From assembly GCA_963693305.1 (NCBI GenBank), contig OY855906.1, positions 29,742,626 to 29,806,625 of the forward strand: a DNA stretch of 64,000 nucleotides, read 5' to 3'. This document shows positions 1 through 12,928 of this stretch, in pieces; the stretch's first letter is position 1; each line of letters begins with the position of its first letter. Below the pieces are notes generated by a model. The model was not told the origin of the DNA. It saw only the letters and a list, made by a program, of their open reading frames with translations, and did no database searches. A program made the translations under genes and the position numbers. The stretch comes from Meandrina meandrites (Eukaryota; Cnidaria; Anthozoa; Scleractinia; Meandrinidae).

Positions 1-441
1 GAAACGAGTTTGAAAAAAGTTCAGAAACGCAGTGCATCCGAGTTTGATATAAATGCGGTTATTTCATCAAATGTGAAAGAAAATCGGTAGGCAGAAATGA
101 GTAGTGCCTTGGTGGAATAGAGAGAGGACTTTTCAATCCAAATTCGTTTGCCACAGCCCGAAAAAACTTCTGGACGATTGGCGCTGCACGGAGAAAAGAA
201 ATTCATGGCGGCTGAGACCACTGAATCGACACTGAAAGATAACATTTCTTCGTTTTGCTTGCTTCGCCTTATTAGAAACAGAGCCTGGAAAGGGCATAAA
301 TTTTGTTGGTACTTACAGTTTTCGCTGTGGAAAGGAGAATGTCAGGTTCAAGAAGTTATTAAAGCTCTTTCGGACACTTTGTTTATGACTTTCATTGATG
401 CAGCATTTCTGCACGGTCGGACCCCTCGTAAACAAAGGTAA
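1..441 (+). other. Possible first exon or promoter region of a plus-strand transcript; unassigned
   Basis: An open frame (148-441, 97 codons) carries no recognisable domain. It ends close to AAAG|GTAAAT at 437-443, a credible splice donor. A CATGGCGGC context at 202-210 resembles YY1-type initiator elements. Together with the splice-like modules at 2.4-6.5 kb this could be the start of a noncoding transcript, but nothing proves transcription. Confidence 0.2.
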
Positions 442-681
442 ATAAAATTTAAACTGCCTTCAGTTTTATCTGTGAAGGAACTATTATGAGTGAATTGCAC
501 ATGCTGTGTTATGCTTACTTTTACTGTTTCTCGACATCAGTCGAGTTTTTATGTGGTCATTTTGCTACGAGCAAATATTCTTGCCAACCGGTTTACGCCA
601 TGGCGGACCTCGTTTAAGTTTTCTTTTGTACACAATTTTGCCCTTTATGTGATAAACACGTAATCGCAATGTGCCCTCATG

Positions 682-741
682 CAATTAAGGATTAATTTCA
701 CTTGCATTTTCAAAGTTTTCCAAATTGCCCTCGTCGCTTCG

Positions 742-774
<33 letters not shown>

Positions 775-806
775 GCGCGTGAAATTAATCCTTAATTGCC
801 CTCGGG
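682..806. repeat. Small foldback repeat
   Basis: TTAAGGATTAATTTCAC and a CATTTTCAAAGTTTTC block on the left are repeated inverted on the right, around a centre at CGTCGCTTCGCGACTCG. It is a compact hairpin-forming repeat, probably a MITE. Confidence 0.6.
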
Positions 807-1074
807 CCCATGCGATTACATATACTTAGAATGACAACACCTGACATTTTGAAATTCAGTTTTCTTGCAGTGTTCTGCCATGAAAATGGCAAACAATACA
901 TTATTTTAATGTAAATAGACATTGTAATATTCATTTTGTATCAGAATATTGGTTCTTGTTATCTGCAGAAAGAAAAAACTGATATATTATACAGTGAAAG
1001 ATTTTGAGCTGACTGGATAATGGCTAAAGAAAAGTAAAAAGTGAGTACAGACTATTCAACGACAATGTGTCTTA

Positions 1075-1804
1075 CAGTCAAAACCGAAGAAGCGTGAACG
1101 CCAAAAATTATTTCTGGAATGTTTATTGTTCTACGACCAATCAGATTCGAGACGTTACCGCAACAAACCGCAACAGTAATTAGCAAAAAGGTTTCGATTC
1201 TTTTATCACGAAACGACTTTTTCGTCTACATTAAGTCTTGAGATCACCACCGATTAACAAACACTCTGGAATTATTACAGTCAAAATACTCAGCGCGTGC
1301 CGCTTAGAATTCCGGAAAAGTTTTGATTAACGGCGAACGGATTGCATTATTGGTTTCAAACATTCAAATTTAATTTGAATATTGTAGATCATCCAACAGT
1401 GAACACGTGAGCACGTGAACCTGTAAAAAATAAACCAATCAAATTGCTTCATTTCTGACAGGCTCACGTGTTCACGTGTTCACGGTTGGATGATCTACAA
1501 TATTCAAAGTAAATTTGAATGTTTGAAACCAATAATGCAATCCGTTCGCCGTTAATCAAAACTTTTCCGGAATTCTAAGCGGCACATACTACGCGCTGAG
1601 TATTTTGACTGTAATAATTCCAGAGTGTTTGTTAATCGGTGGTGATCTCAAGACTTAATGTAGACGAAAAAGTCGTTTCGTGATAAAAGAATCGAAACCT
1701 TTTTGTTAATTACTGTTGCGGTAACGTCTCGAATCTGATTGGTCGTAGAACAATAAACATTCCAGAAATAATTTTTGGCGTTCACGCTTCTTCGGTTTTG
1801 ACTG
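1075..1804. mobile_element. 730-bp palindromic MITE (TA target, Tc1/mariner type)
   Basis: Two inverted arms of roughly 340 bp surround a short loop near 1420-1450. The termini are CAGTCAAAACCGAAG and its reverse complement, each directly flanked by TA (1073-1074 and 1805-1806). The arms match nearly base for base; the differences include CGCGTGCC vs CGCGTAGTATGTGCC and one extra CAACAAACCG segment. No transposase is encoded. The superfamily is inferred from the TA duplication and CAG start. Confidence 0.75.
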
Positions 1805-2424
1805 TAAAGATTGTACAGTAACTGTATATTATACCATACCATAGAAAACAGGAAAGCAGTGTTGTATATTCAACAGTATGCAACTGAACCTTCCCATGGT
1901 GCGCTGCGATCTTATTCTCGATAAAATTTAGTAAGCGTATTTACTGTGGCATGGTATAAAATTATACAACACTTTCTCGTGGTAATTATAATAATATAAC
2001 TATGGATGCTCACCGAAAGGCTCATGTGAACACAGAGAAAAATAATACAAGTGACTCACGGGATTATTCATAGTATCTGTACTAAGGGCAACTACATTTT
2101 GAACATCACTATACCCACAATGTTTAGGGTCATTGGAGTAGGAGTTTGATGTGATGGTCAATACAAATGCAAACCGTTCGGCCATTTGCCCTTTGAGTAC
2201 TTGTGATCTATATAATCTTTGTATTTTCTCGCACGCAAAGGAAAGAAGTGCATCAAAGTGACCGGTAGTTTTCACTGGAAACAGCTTTGCAGAAGAAAGA
2301 AAAGGCAGCGAACAACAACAAACTTTTCAGGTTGTTAGATGTTTGCTAGGGGGAGGTGTTTCCTAAAGAAAAATGTTTAGTGATACATTTCTTCTTAAAC
2401 TAAGGGAGTAATCATTACAATGTC

Positions 2425-5400
2425 TTTTTCAGGTGTAACACAATTGTGGATCGTATGCAGATCAGAGTCACAAATGCACAGACATTTTCCTTTCCTTCTT
2501 TTTGATTACTTCACGTATGAATGCATATGGTAGTGGACAAACACTCATGGTGAATGTTTGAGTGATGAGTTATTTTTTTAAATTTTCTTGTCCAGTTATT
2601 GAGTAACCATTTTCTTTGTGATTACTGTACTGCAGGTATGAATGCATATGACAGTGGAAACACTCAATGGTGAGTGTTTGAATGAGGGGGGAGGGGGTCC
2701 TAGAGAAAATGTTTAGTGATTAGTGATACATTCTCAATTAAACTTAAGGGAGAAATTTAATCATTATACTGTCTTTTTCATAGCCATAGCTCTTTAAAAC
2801 TCTTGTGAATAAAACTTTTCAAGATGCTATTGAAACTTCATCAGTTATAGAACAATAATTTGATCTACACGTGTTGACTTTTATTTTCAGGCTTAACACA
2901 ATTGTGGATCATATGCAGATCAGAGTCACAGATGCACATACATTTTCCTTTTCTTCTTTTTGATTACTTCAGGTATGAATGCATATGGTAGTGGACAAAC
3001 ACTCGACTGTGAATGTTTGAGTGATGAGATATTTTTATGTCTTCTTGTCCAGTTATTAAGTGACCGATTTGTTTTTCATTACTGCAGGTATGAATGCATA
3101 TGGACAGAAGGTGTGAAATGACAGAAATGGTGAGTATTTGAATGATTTGGAGGAGGCCTAGGGGTCATAAAGAAAATGTTTAGTGATACATTCTCAATTA
3201 AACTTGAGGGAGAAATTTAATCATTTTAATGTCTTTTTCAGGCCTAACACAATTGTGTAACACATGCAGTTCAGTATAGTCCCAAATGCACAGAAATGTC
3301 CAACGAATTTGTTTTTGTTTTGTTTTGTTTTTTTTAAATGGCACTGATAAAACAGGGGTACAGTTATAAGATAATTTCTGCTGATTAGTAACACCAGTTT
3401 TAGATCTTAAATCAGAAAGACAGTGACTGGCTTTTTACAGAAGGTAATGTTAAAATAAACTAGGCATCCTTAAATGTAATTTAATGAGATCCTTTGAAAT
3501 GTAGCACTGGCTAATTAAATAATTAAGGCCTGAATTGAAGTTAAGTAATAAAACTAACCTGAGGTCATTGATCGCCATTTTTTAGGGCTGACACAATTAT
3601 TGGAGTATGCAAATCAGAATCATAAATGCAAAGACAGACTGACTACTGGATGGAAAAGCAGAGATGAAAGCCAGACAATTGATGCCTACATTGTAAGTAT
3701 AGCAATAGTGTATTGATGACAACTTTGAAAAATGGCAAAGGAGCTAATGGAGACCTTCTTCTATATATTCCTTGTATCAATGATGTGATGATCGTGGCAG
3801 AATGATTATTTTATCGAGTTCATAGAGTCATATTTAGGAACACAGATCGTCAAGTTATTATTCTTGAAATGATGTTATGAAATAGTTCAAACATTTCGTT
3901 TTCTTCTTATTGATTATTTCATGTATGATTGCATACGGCAGTGGACAAACACCTATGGTTAATGTTTGAGTGATGAGATATTTTAATTATTATTTTCTTG
4001 TCAAGTTACTGAGTAACCATTTTCTTTATGATTGCTGCAGGTATGAATGCATATGGCAGGAGACAAACAGTCAGTGGTGATTACTGCAGGTATGAATGCA
4101 TGATTGTAGACACACTCAATGGTGAGTTTTTGAATGATGGGGGGGGGGGGGGCTCTAAAGAAAATGTTTAGTGATTAGTGATACATTCTCAATTTAACTT
4201 GAGGTAGAAATTTAATCATTATAATGTCTTTTTCATAGCCATAGCTCTTTAAAAATTTTGTGAATAAAACTTTTCAAGATGCTATTATTTAACCTTCTTC
4301 AGTTATGAACAATAATTTGATCTACACGTGTTGACCTTTTTTTTTTCAGGCCTAACACAATTGTGGATCGTATGCAGATCAGAGTCACATGATGCACAGG
4401 CATTTCCCTTTTCTTCTTTTTGATTACTTCAGGTATGAATGCATATGGTGAATGTTCGAGTGATGAGATATTTTTATGGCTTCTTGTCCAGTTATTAAGT
4501 GACCAATTTGTTTTTCATTACTGCAGGTACAAATGCGTATGGACAGAACGTGTGATGTGACAGAAATGGTGAGTGTTTGAATGATTTGGAGGAGGCCTAG
4601 GGGTCATAAGGAAAATTTTTAGTGATACATTCTCAATTAAAGTTAAGGGAGAAATTTTATTATAATTGTCTTTTCAGGCCTAACACAATTGTGTGACGCA
4701 TGCAGTTCAGAGTCCCAAATGCACAGACGTGTACCAATGGATTTGGATTGGTACTGATAAAACAAGAGTACAGTCATCTCCCTTTTTCAGTGCTGATTAG
4801 TAACAACAGTTTTAGAACTTAATTCAGAAAGACAGTGACTGGCTTTTTACAGAAGGTAATGTTAAAATAAACTATTCATCCTTTAATGTAATTTAATGAG
4901 ATTCATTGTAATGTAACACTGGTTAATTAAATAATTAAGGCCTGAATTGAAGTTAAGAAATGGAATCAACCTGAGGTCATTTGCCATTTTTTAGCACTGA
5001 CACAACTATTGGAGTATGCAAATCAGAATCATAAATGCAAAGACAGACTGACTTATGGATGGAAAAGCAAAGATGAAAGCCAGACAATTTTTTGTGCCTA
5101 CATTGTAAGTATAGCAATAGTGTATTGATGACAACTTTGAAAAATGGCAAAGGAGCTATATATTCCTTGTAATAATTATGTGACGATCGTGGCACAATGA
5201 TTACTTTATCGAGTTCGTAGAGTCATATTTAGGAAGACAGATGGCCAAATTATTATTCTTGAAATGATGTTATGACTCAAGAGCTGTCACGAAAGAATGA
5301 TACCTTATAACATGGTGAAGGTCACTTGTTGTTATGTAGTTGAAGAATTTGATTGTGTATGGTTGCGTTGGACTATGAAGGAAGCAGGTGGCAACTTTAA

Positions 5401-5800
5401 AGTAGCATTGCAATGTAATTTTATTTTATTTTAGATTTGCAACAGGTATATTTTTTGGTAATTACTATTTTCTTTTTGGGAGGCTAGCTGTCCAGTTGGT
5501 GTTGAAACTTGCAATGTTCAGTAGATAGACATTAAGATATAGTTTATTACCCACAAAGAGCTGAAGAGCCATAGCTCTTTGTAAAACTCTCGTGAATAAG
5601 ACTTTTCAAGATGCTATTGCAACTTCCTCAGTTATAGAACAATAATTTGATCTACACTTGTTGACTTTTCAGGCCTAACACAATTGTGGATCGTATGCAG
5701 ATCAGAGTCCCAAATGCACAGACATTTTCCTTTCGTTGTTTTTGATTACTTCAGGTATGAAGCATATGGCAGGCATGAATGCAATTCTAATGGTTCTGCT
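2425..5800 (+). repeat. Tandemly duplicated exon-like modules (about 1.41-kb unit, two copies plus a partial third)
   Basis: A block with CTAACACAATTGTGG after a pyrimidine tract and AG starts at 2433, 2891, 3242, 3586, 4350, 4678, 4995 and 5673. A second block, (CAG)GTATGAATGCATATG, recurs at about ten sites and is often followed by ATG|GTGAGT-like donors. The stretch 2490-3900 is repeated at about 3900-5280 (offset about 1410), with a partial third copy from 5569. The modules at 3586-3692 and 4995-5104 end in a strong GTAAGT donor. Frames contain stops, so coding is unlikely. This could be a noncoding gene with duplicated exons, or just a splice-like repeat. Confidence 0.55.
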
Positions 5801-6602
5801 AATCAAAGCACAACTTAAATAGAGCAGGTGCTCTGATTGCTTAATTTAGGAACTGGAGTAAGGGACCTTGAAGTTCTGGCATAAAAGAAAATGTTAATTT
5901 ATTGAGTTACAAATCCACTTCGAGGTTTGCCTTGCACATGATTGCTTATTTCATTCTTACAGTAGCACTTACCGCTCATGTAATGCACACTGTGGTATTT
6001 ACTATTGATTAAATGTTAGCTAGTTCAAGTCACTTTCCATTTGATTTATTTATAAAAACTGAGGAACAAGGCAAACTAATAAAATATGTTTATTCATCAT
6101 AGGCATAAGGATCAAGGATTTTCAAGAAAGCATTACTTACAAGCATGTCTTAAGTTGACTTGGCTAACAAGTGTATTATCATAATAAAATTCTGCATTAC
6201 AACATTGGTGAGTTTTAATGATTTATTGATGCAATTGATAATTATTACAAAACATGTAATCCTACTTTCTCCAATACTGAAACTGTTTACAAGTTACCTA
6301 AGCAAGTGTTTTTAGAATATTCTTGGCTTTTGAAATGATGATTATAATTTTTTTTTTATTTACAGGCATTGAAATCATGCTATACCAGCTGTGAATGCAA
6401 TTGGAAACTGAACTTTTGAAGGCAACTTTAGTAGTAATTGTAACAGTCACAGATGGATGTCTAGTCACTGCTAGTTTTAGAACCTCTCTAACTAAGGACA
6501 GATTTTTAGTATTGTTTCAATAATATTATAAAATGTTTACGCTAGTCAAACATAAATTATTCCCTCGATTAAGATCCTTAGATAAATTTATATTTAACAA
6601 TA

Positions 6603-6705
6603 TTATTATTCGCTGAAGGCGAAGTGAATCAGGGTGAATATTCCCTGAGACGTAGTCCAGGGGAATATTCGCTGAGATTCACTTAGCCCGAGGCGAATAA
6701 TTGTT
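6603..6705. repeat. Short foldback repeat
   Basis: ATTATTCGC, GAAGTGAATC and GAATATTCCC on the left are mirrored by GGGGAATATTC, GATTCACTT and GCGAATAAT on the right. It is a hairpin of about 100 bp. A similar foldback lies at 47519-47640. Confidence 0.55.
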
Positions 6706-6739
6706 TTAGTCTAATTTTCAGAGGTGATATCAAGAACTA

Positions 6740-9700
6740 CAAAATAAAGAACTTAAAAACGGAAACAACAAACACATTATAGCGACATAAACTAGAGCTT
6801 TTCGACCAATCAAAATGTTCCATTCTTATATTTACCTCTGGAAATTAGACAAAAGAATAAAATTGTTATGGGTGTCCCATCTGGCAGAAACGACAAAGTG
6901 TAACTAACTACAGTGCCTATCCTTAGCTTCACACTGGTTTGCTTGTGATATGCATGCTTTATCTCAGGTTTCTTTTGACCGGCTTTCATTTGTTGGTTAG
7001 GGCAATATATTGTTGCCATCCCATCATTCTGCCAGATAGTACGCCAAAACAACTGCTTAATGTCAGTGTCTCAAACAGATTCTTTGGCTAAACTTAGTAA
7101 CAATTACTACAGATTTTAAAATATTTTAAGAACATGCAGCAGCAAATTTAGGTAATCAGCTCAAAGGATACATGTAGTTATCAAAACTCTCAATTCTTTT
7201 TGTTGGCACGTTTTGAAAAATGAAATCCAAAGGGTTGTTTTTTTAGTAATCACATTTGAAGTAAAATCGCAATCATCACTGGATGTTGCAATGGTATTGG
7301 TCTATGAAACAATAACGTGATTTGTTTCTACGCATTTTCTAGGACGGTGAATGACTTTAAGAAGGGGTGGAATATAAAATGACCCCTATTGTTAGTTATT
7401 AGGATCTTGAAACAAAATTGCAGAAATTAAAAAAGGAAAAGGCAGTATAGAGTAAAGAACGAACAAACCATCATGCAAATTTACAATAATGTTAGCTATG
7501 GCCACCTCTAATTCGGTACACCTAGCTTTGATCGAAGTAGAACTTACATAATGAGGATTAATTTTCGCATGTATCATTAATAACAGTTTAACAAATGAAG
7601 TAGAAGTACTCCTGGGTTAGATACTAGAGACGACAGACAAGGAAGAAGCAGAAGACATTATCAGTTGTTGTACAACTCAACGCTGGCGTTGATTGTACTT
7701 ATTCCACTTGATTACAGCTTGCAATTTACCTCATTTTAAGGCATCATCTCAAATCACAGACTGCAGCAGAAACTATGAGGTTGCACCACACTATTTCGAA
7801 ATGATCAAGATGTCTGCTACCATGATTTGGTTGTCAGTTTTCGGGCCACAGTCATGATACAGTAAAGAGAAGACAAAGGAAAGCTACTTAATGGAATTCT
7901 AAGTACATGTCTGCAAACAGTCATTAAAATGTCACTGACTATTGCTCAAGGTACCATGAGCAATGAGCAATAAACGAACTGCATTTATGTGAAGTTTACA
8001 AAACACAGAATTTACTACAGGTTGACGTTTGGAAGAGGGATTATCTCAAAGAAAGCTTTCATTTATGATGACTGTATGCTACATGTCTTAACAAGATGTT
8101 CAGGGAGGCATGTACATGTAGTCCTGCAATGTATGATATTGACTCTCGCACAATGCATGAACACTCTTTTGCAAAGCACTACGGGTAGATCATTTGGATG
8201 AAAGTTTTCCATATCATGGAAAATATATCTCTACATTACTTTACGATGCAAAGCACTAGATCATTTGGATGAAACTTTTCCAGATCATGGAAAATATGTC
8301 TCAACAATGGTTTACGATGGTTCTTGCTCTACTCAAAGACAATTTAACACTGAGCGATGCTTCGTGTATAATTCCATTTTAAAGAAACAAATTTATGATG
8401 AACAAGTAACCCAAGTATTTGATGCCATTTAATTATAAATGGTTAAGCTCTTAGCTGGACACATACCCAACAGATCTTATATTTACCCAATAGATCTTAT
8501 AGCAAGGAAAGACAATACACAGAAAATCAGGAAGAAATAGGTAATGTGTGGAGATAAACATACAGAAACACTACTTACAAAATAATTTTTTTCTTGTGCA
8601 GAATGTATTTCGTAGAGCGCTCAACTCATTTAAATCAGGAGCATTGACAGTAACTTCAAAAGAGATCAGGCTTCAGGAGCAATCATCGTTTTATTGAGAC
8701 AGTTCCGTTTTGTATGGACCAAAATTATAATTTCCACACTAATTTTTAGTCAAAATACAGTTATGTATATCTCTGTTAAAAAAAATAACATGAGTAACAT
8801 GGACACAGTCAAAACCTATTTTTTCGAGGTGGACATAGATCAAACTTAACTATTATTAAGGTTCATCATAGTTCTTTTCTTTAGGTGTATCCTTTGCAAC
8901 ATCCATGACAATCCAACAAATTATGTATGCTAAATTAGTATATGGCCATACCCACTCAAGGGGTCATTTTTTTCTAAGAATTAATGTAGGTCATTTAAAA
9001 GACAAAACATTGAATGATAGTTTATTAGAACCAAAACTGCAAATGCTGAGGGAACTTTAACACAGCTAAATGTCTTTTATTATTACATTTACCTATTTCT
9101 CTGGTTAGAGCAGTTTGTAATTGTCATAACACAAAAGCAAAGTAATTACTCTCGCCTGAATCTCAAAGGAAACATAAAATCCAGCGAGCCAATAAAAACT
9201 CCAAGGAAATAAGTGTATGTCTTAAGCACAGGGTGCAGAAAAACCATGCATGAGCAAATCACATTTGGTTTTGTTTTTACGTCCTGATTGGCTAAAAAAA
9301 GTGATATGAGTTGTTTAATCAAAACACCAAGTATATGGGTAGCAGAATTCAAATATGATCAAACTGGATAATCCAAGTTTAATGTGTAATTGAAGAGTGA
9401 TGGAACCACTAAAGCATATCCGAGTACACCCTGTAAACATTGTTCATACAGATCATAATACAGCAGTATAAAGACAAAGGTTCACTTTGCTTTATAAAAG
9501 GGACACAAAAGTTGTTCTATGAATGTCCCAGGAACCATGCCAAATTTAACATACAGCTGTACAAATCAATTTATTAATTTAATATTGTACAATAGCAGTA
9601 AATGTAAACATTTGTACGATTTTAATTTGTTGTCCGTCAAAAGCCTACATGTAGTCCAGTTCTAAGCCCAAACAGTTATACACGAGTTGACTTAACATTG

Positions 9701-9870
9701 TTAAGTAAGTTGTGTTTACTGGTACGAGAGAGCTTTCTATGGTATAAGTTCAGTTCTAAGATGATTAAAATAAATTCTGTTATTAAATGAACACTGCATG
9801 ATTTTATTTCGTTTACCTGACCTTGAGAAAAGTTCGAGTTTTTATCTTCATGGCCCATCTCTAACTTATA
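6740..9870. other. AT-rich stretch without a recognisable gene
   Basis: The open frames here are short and show no domain signature or exon-like conservation. The only structure seen is an imperfect tandem duplication of about 75 bp at 8170-8318 (GATCATTTGGATGAAA motif). Confidence 0.6.
8170..8318. repeat. Two-copy tandem repeat of about 75 bp
   Basis: GCAAAGCACTA, GATCATTTGGATGAAA, ATCATGGAAAATAT and TTTACGAT occur in the same order in two adjacent copies (8170-8246 and 8247-8318). The second copy lacks a few bases. Confidence 0.7.
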
Positions 9871-9878
9871 CGTACAGT

Positions 9879-10036
9879 AGCGGATACACACCTTCAGCTA
9901 AGTGGGGGGCCCGATCATCCAGGCCCTAGAATAAGGAAAAGGCCGCTCTTGAAAATAACTTTTCTTGGCCCTTTGCACCTCTATTTGGTCAAAAAATAAG
10001 GTGGTCCCTGCTCTCCCTCACCTAGACCCGCCACTG
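9879..10036. mobile_element. Small MITE with CAGTRGCGG ends (hAT-like)
   Basis: The left end CAGTAGCGGATACACACC is mirrored by GGTCTAGGTG-type sequence closing in CCGCCACTG. CAGTGGCGG-like termini are typical of hAT-type MITEs. I see no clean 8-bp target duplication. Confidence 0.4.
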
Positions 10037-10444
10037 ATGTATGCTTGCAGCTTGAATTGGGACACTATATTTATCGAGATTTTTATATTTTTGTGAGTCA
10101 TGCAAAATTTTGGTGAGCCCATTAAGGTTGAGTCGAAATATATACAAATGACGAGTAAAAATGTAAAGCAACACTACACACTAAAATGTGTAATATGATA
10201 TATATTTATGGCACTATAGAAAAGGGCAAAATACAGACGGACAAGTTTATAGCATACAGACCCAAACTGAGGACAAAATATCAGTTCAATATAATTTTAT
10301 TATTATATCTCAAATCATCAAATAAGGTGTTTAGATTTGAGAAATGACAACATGAAATGTAAAAACTGTACAGTATAACCTATGGCTATACATTTTTAAT
10401 TTCTAATTGTGTAAAAAAAACATGTAGTATGCTCTTCCACTAAA

Positions 10445-12383
10445 ATATAGATTTAGGCAGGCCTAAAAGCGGAGTTCCCATTTATTATTTTTTGCTTGAA
10501 TTTAGTGTTTTGATATCCCTGCACTTTATTGGGTTCCCCACGAATGCACGGAGGCGCACATATCAAATTTTGGTATAAAAACTTTTTACACCTATTACTG
10601 TACACTAATAAACCTCCAAGAGCAAAACAGTGTTAAAAAGGACCTCGATGAAGGCAAGGAAATTTGTTTTGATTTACTTCAAAACAGTCAAGGCAAAATA
10701 ATCAACTCAAGGCAAAATAAAAAATACAGCGCGAAAAAAAGTCAAATGCGGCTAAAGAAAATGAGTTCACGCCAGAACAAAGAAAAACACGGCCATAAAA
10801 CAAACCTGGCAAATTCATTGGGAGCCGGTTATGCAAGTTATTTTAATTAAGGTAGTTTTTTTTTGTGTGAGTTGTGGCAGGTTGTGATTTAGAAGTGGTG
10901 CTCGCTATCTACATGTAACAAGCGAACAATTTAGTTTTGAGCCGTCTTGTTTGGGTTGCACGATTAACTATCGTGTTTTATCGTACACGTTGCTAGAGAA
11001 TTTTATGTAGAGAACTAAATGAATTTTTTCTTCGTTTCTGGTAAGCAAATGTGCGGTCGAAAAAGTCTGAACTCACTCACCCAGGCACAGGTAAAAAACA
11101 CGCAACGAAGCCGGCGTAGAGTCTTAAATCATCTTTGAGAAGTTTTACTAGTTTTGGTTTGGACTTGTTCAGTTTGCGGGATTTTCCTCGGTATAAGTGT
11201 AGTTTGTAATATTTTGCAAAGGCAAAACGTGCTTTTGACCTGAGTACATTTAGCTCAATAATTTAATATTCTTTTCCAATGAAAATCCAAAAACGAACTT
11301 TACAGTTGACTCCACTATAAACTAAAACACAGCATTTGAAACCAAACATTTAATAGACAATGTCTGTATAAAATGTACAAAAGTGATTAAAGCTAAGAGG
11401 TTTGAAAGCAACATAAAGAAGTAATGGAATTTATAAATATGTTTTAAGCCTACAGAAAAACGATACAACTTCGAATTCGTTTCTAAATGACTGAAGTATA
11501 ATCAGATTCTCACAATAATAACAGACTTCAGCTTAGGGTATACATTACGTTTGTTACCTTATATTTGGAAAACGCTTGTAAATTCTGCAGGGCAAAGCTT
11601 TCAAACCAGCAGCACATTAAATATCGGAAACGAACACGCCACTTTCCATATGAGCTTACTCCAACTCCAACTCCATCGACATATACATTACATGAATTAT
11701 CAGCGAAGATCAATCTCTTCCTTTCTTTCGGTGTAGCTGTTGTAGCTGTTTGTAATTCAGTCTTTTATCCATCACTTCGTGAACTTGACCGGCTCTGAGC
11801 TCACTTTCAGTTCGGCTTAATGTCCACTGAATTACTAGTAATCAGCCGCAGAAGCCGTAGACAGTTCTTCAACTCTCGCTGTTTTTGACTTGTTGTCCGA
11901 TATATCATATTCAGGTCGGCAAACATTTCGGATGTTCACGCTAAGAGGCTATCCCTAAATCATTTGGCATAAGTTTTCCTGATGAAGATGAGTAAATAAG
12001 CGAAAAATATTCACGAAGATCTATGTTTTCCAGCAGCTTTGTTCCGCCACCGGTTGCTGACGATCTCTCGATGTCACATGACCATATCGCACGGTGATCG
12101 CTGACCAGTACTTACTTCTTCGCGCGATTGCCTTCGGAGGTCTCGGAAATAGTTCGTGTGATTTAAAGAAGATTTGCCAAACCCCCGTTTGCATTGATAC
12201 GCGACTTCAGAGCTGAAAAAGCCCGCGGAAAAGTTCCAAGATTTCCGTCAAATATGCTTTAGTAGTTTGAACGTACGTTTCATACAAGCGATTATGGTCA
12301 TTATGTACAAAAACACTTTAAACTCTAGTCAAAATCAAATCAATGGGGAGCTCCGCTTTTAGGCCTGCCTAAATCTATATATT
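10445..12383. mobile_element. TIR element, family 1, copy 1 (about 1.94 kb)
   Basis: The inverted ends are TAGATTTAGGCAGGCC, TAAAAGCGGAG and TCCC on the left (10448 onward) and their complement at 12345-12380. The interior matches, in reverse, 27950-29910. Its left part matches 58845-59400 in the same orientation. No transposase frame is visible, so it is probably non-autonomous. It lies just downstream of gene A. Confidence 0.7.
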
Positions 12384-12545
12384 ATTTTTACCAACTAAGC
12401 TAATGTATACTAATTCTTGGATTGGGCAACTTATTATCGAACGTTTTACGTCTAAGCTCTGCTGTTTTGTTTAGTTTTGGATTCTTGAAAAAGCATAATA
12501 ATCATTAATATTACGTTCCATTATGTCTCCGCCTCGAGCTACCTT

Positions 12546-12928
12546 TTACTTCTTACATATGAAGAAAATATTAAGCAAACAACTATAATCGTACCAGAAT
12601 CTATGAAAAAAAGTGACACAATCCTCGCCATTGTTATCATTTCCCTCTGAACTTCCCCAGTTGGTATATTTACCCAAATGGAGTGGGCTTCCGTCAGACC
12701 ATTTCCAGTGATTTTCCATTTCAGCATCTGTTAGACCGATCCAGAAGCCCCGTCCGGCTCCTTCATACGAAACTATGCTTTCAAGAAAGGAACTTTCTTC
12801 CTTCGACTCAATCTTCGCCAGCCGAGCATCCATTAAATTGCAAAATGCTTCTGCTTGTTTCCAAGGCTTTTCTATCGAGAACACTGCATACAGAGAGGTC
12901 CCAAATGGTTTCCAATATGAAGGGCATG
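12546..12928 (-). CDS. Gene A exon 6: C-type lectin domain and stop
   Basis: The terminal exon (CATCAG acceptor, TAA stop at 12546) encodes a C-type lectin-like domain: CPSYW start, FCNLMDARLAKIES, the hallmark FWIGLTDAEMEN, WKWSDGSPL and YTNW. It ends with cysteines at EDC, YSC and FIC. Two oddities: the usual GSCY has SLY, losing a cysteine of the first pair, and the calcium/sugar motif (EPN or QPD, plus WND) is replaced by SEGNDN and WYDY. Canonical calcium-dependent sugar binding is therefore unlikely. The fold is clear, but the ligand is unknown. Confidence 0.87.

Noticed and set aside
3955..4025. Possible C/D-box snoRNA (TGATGA and CTGA with ATGGTTA/TAACCAT pairing)
   Set aside because: The boxes are too far from the stem, and the D box is not kept in the duplicated copies.
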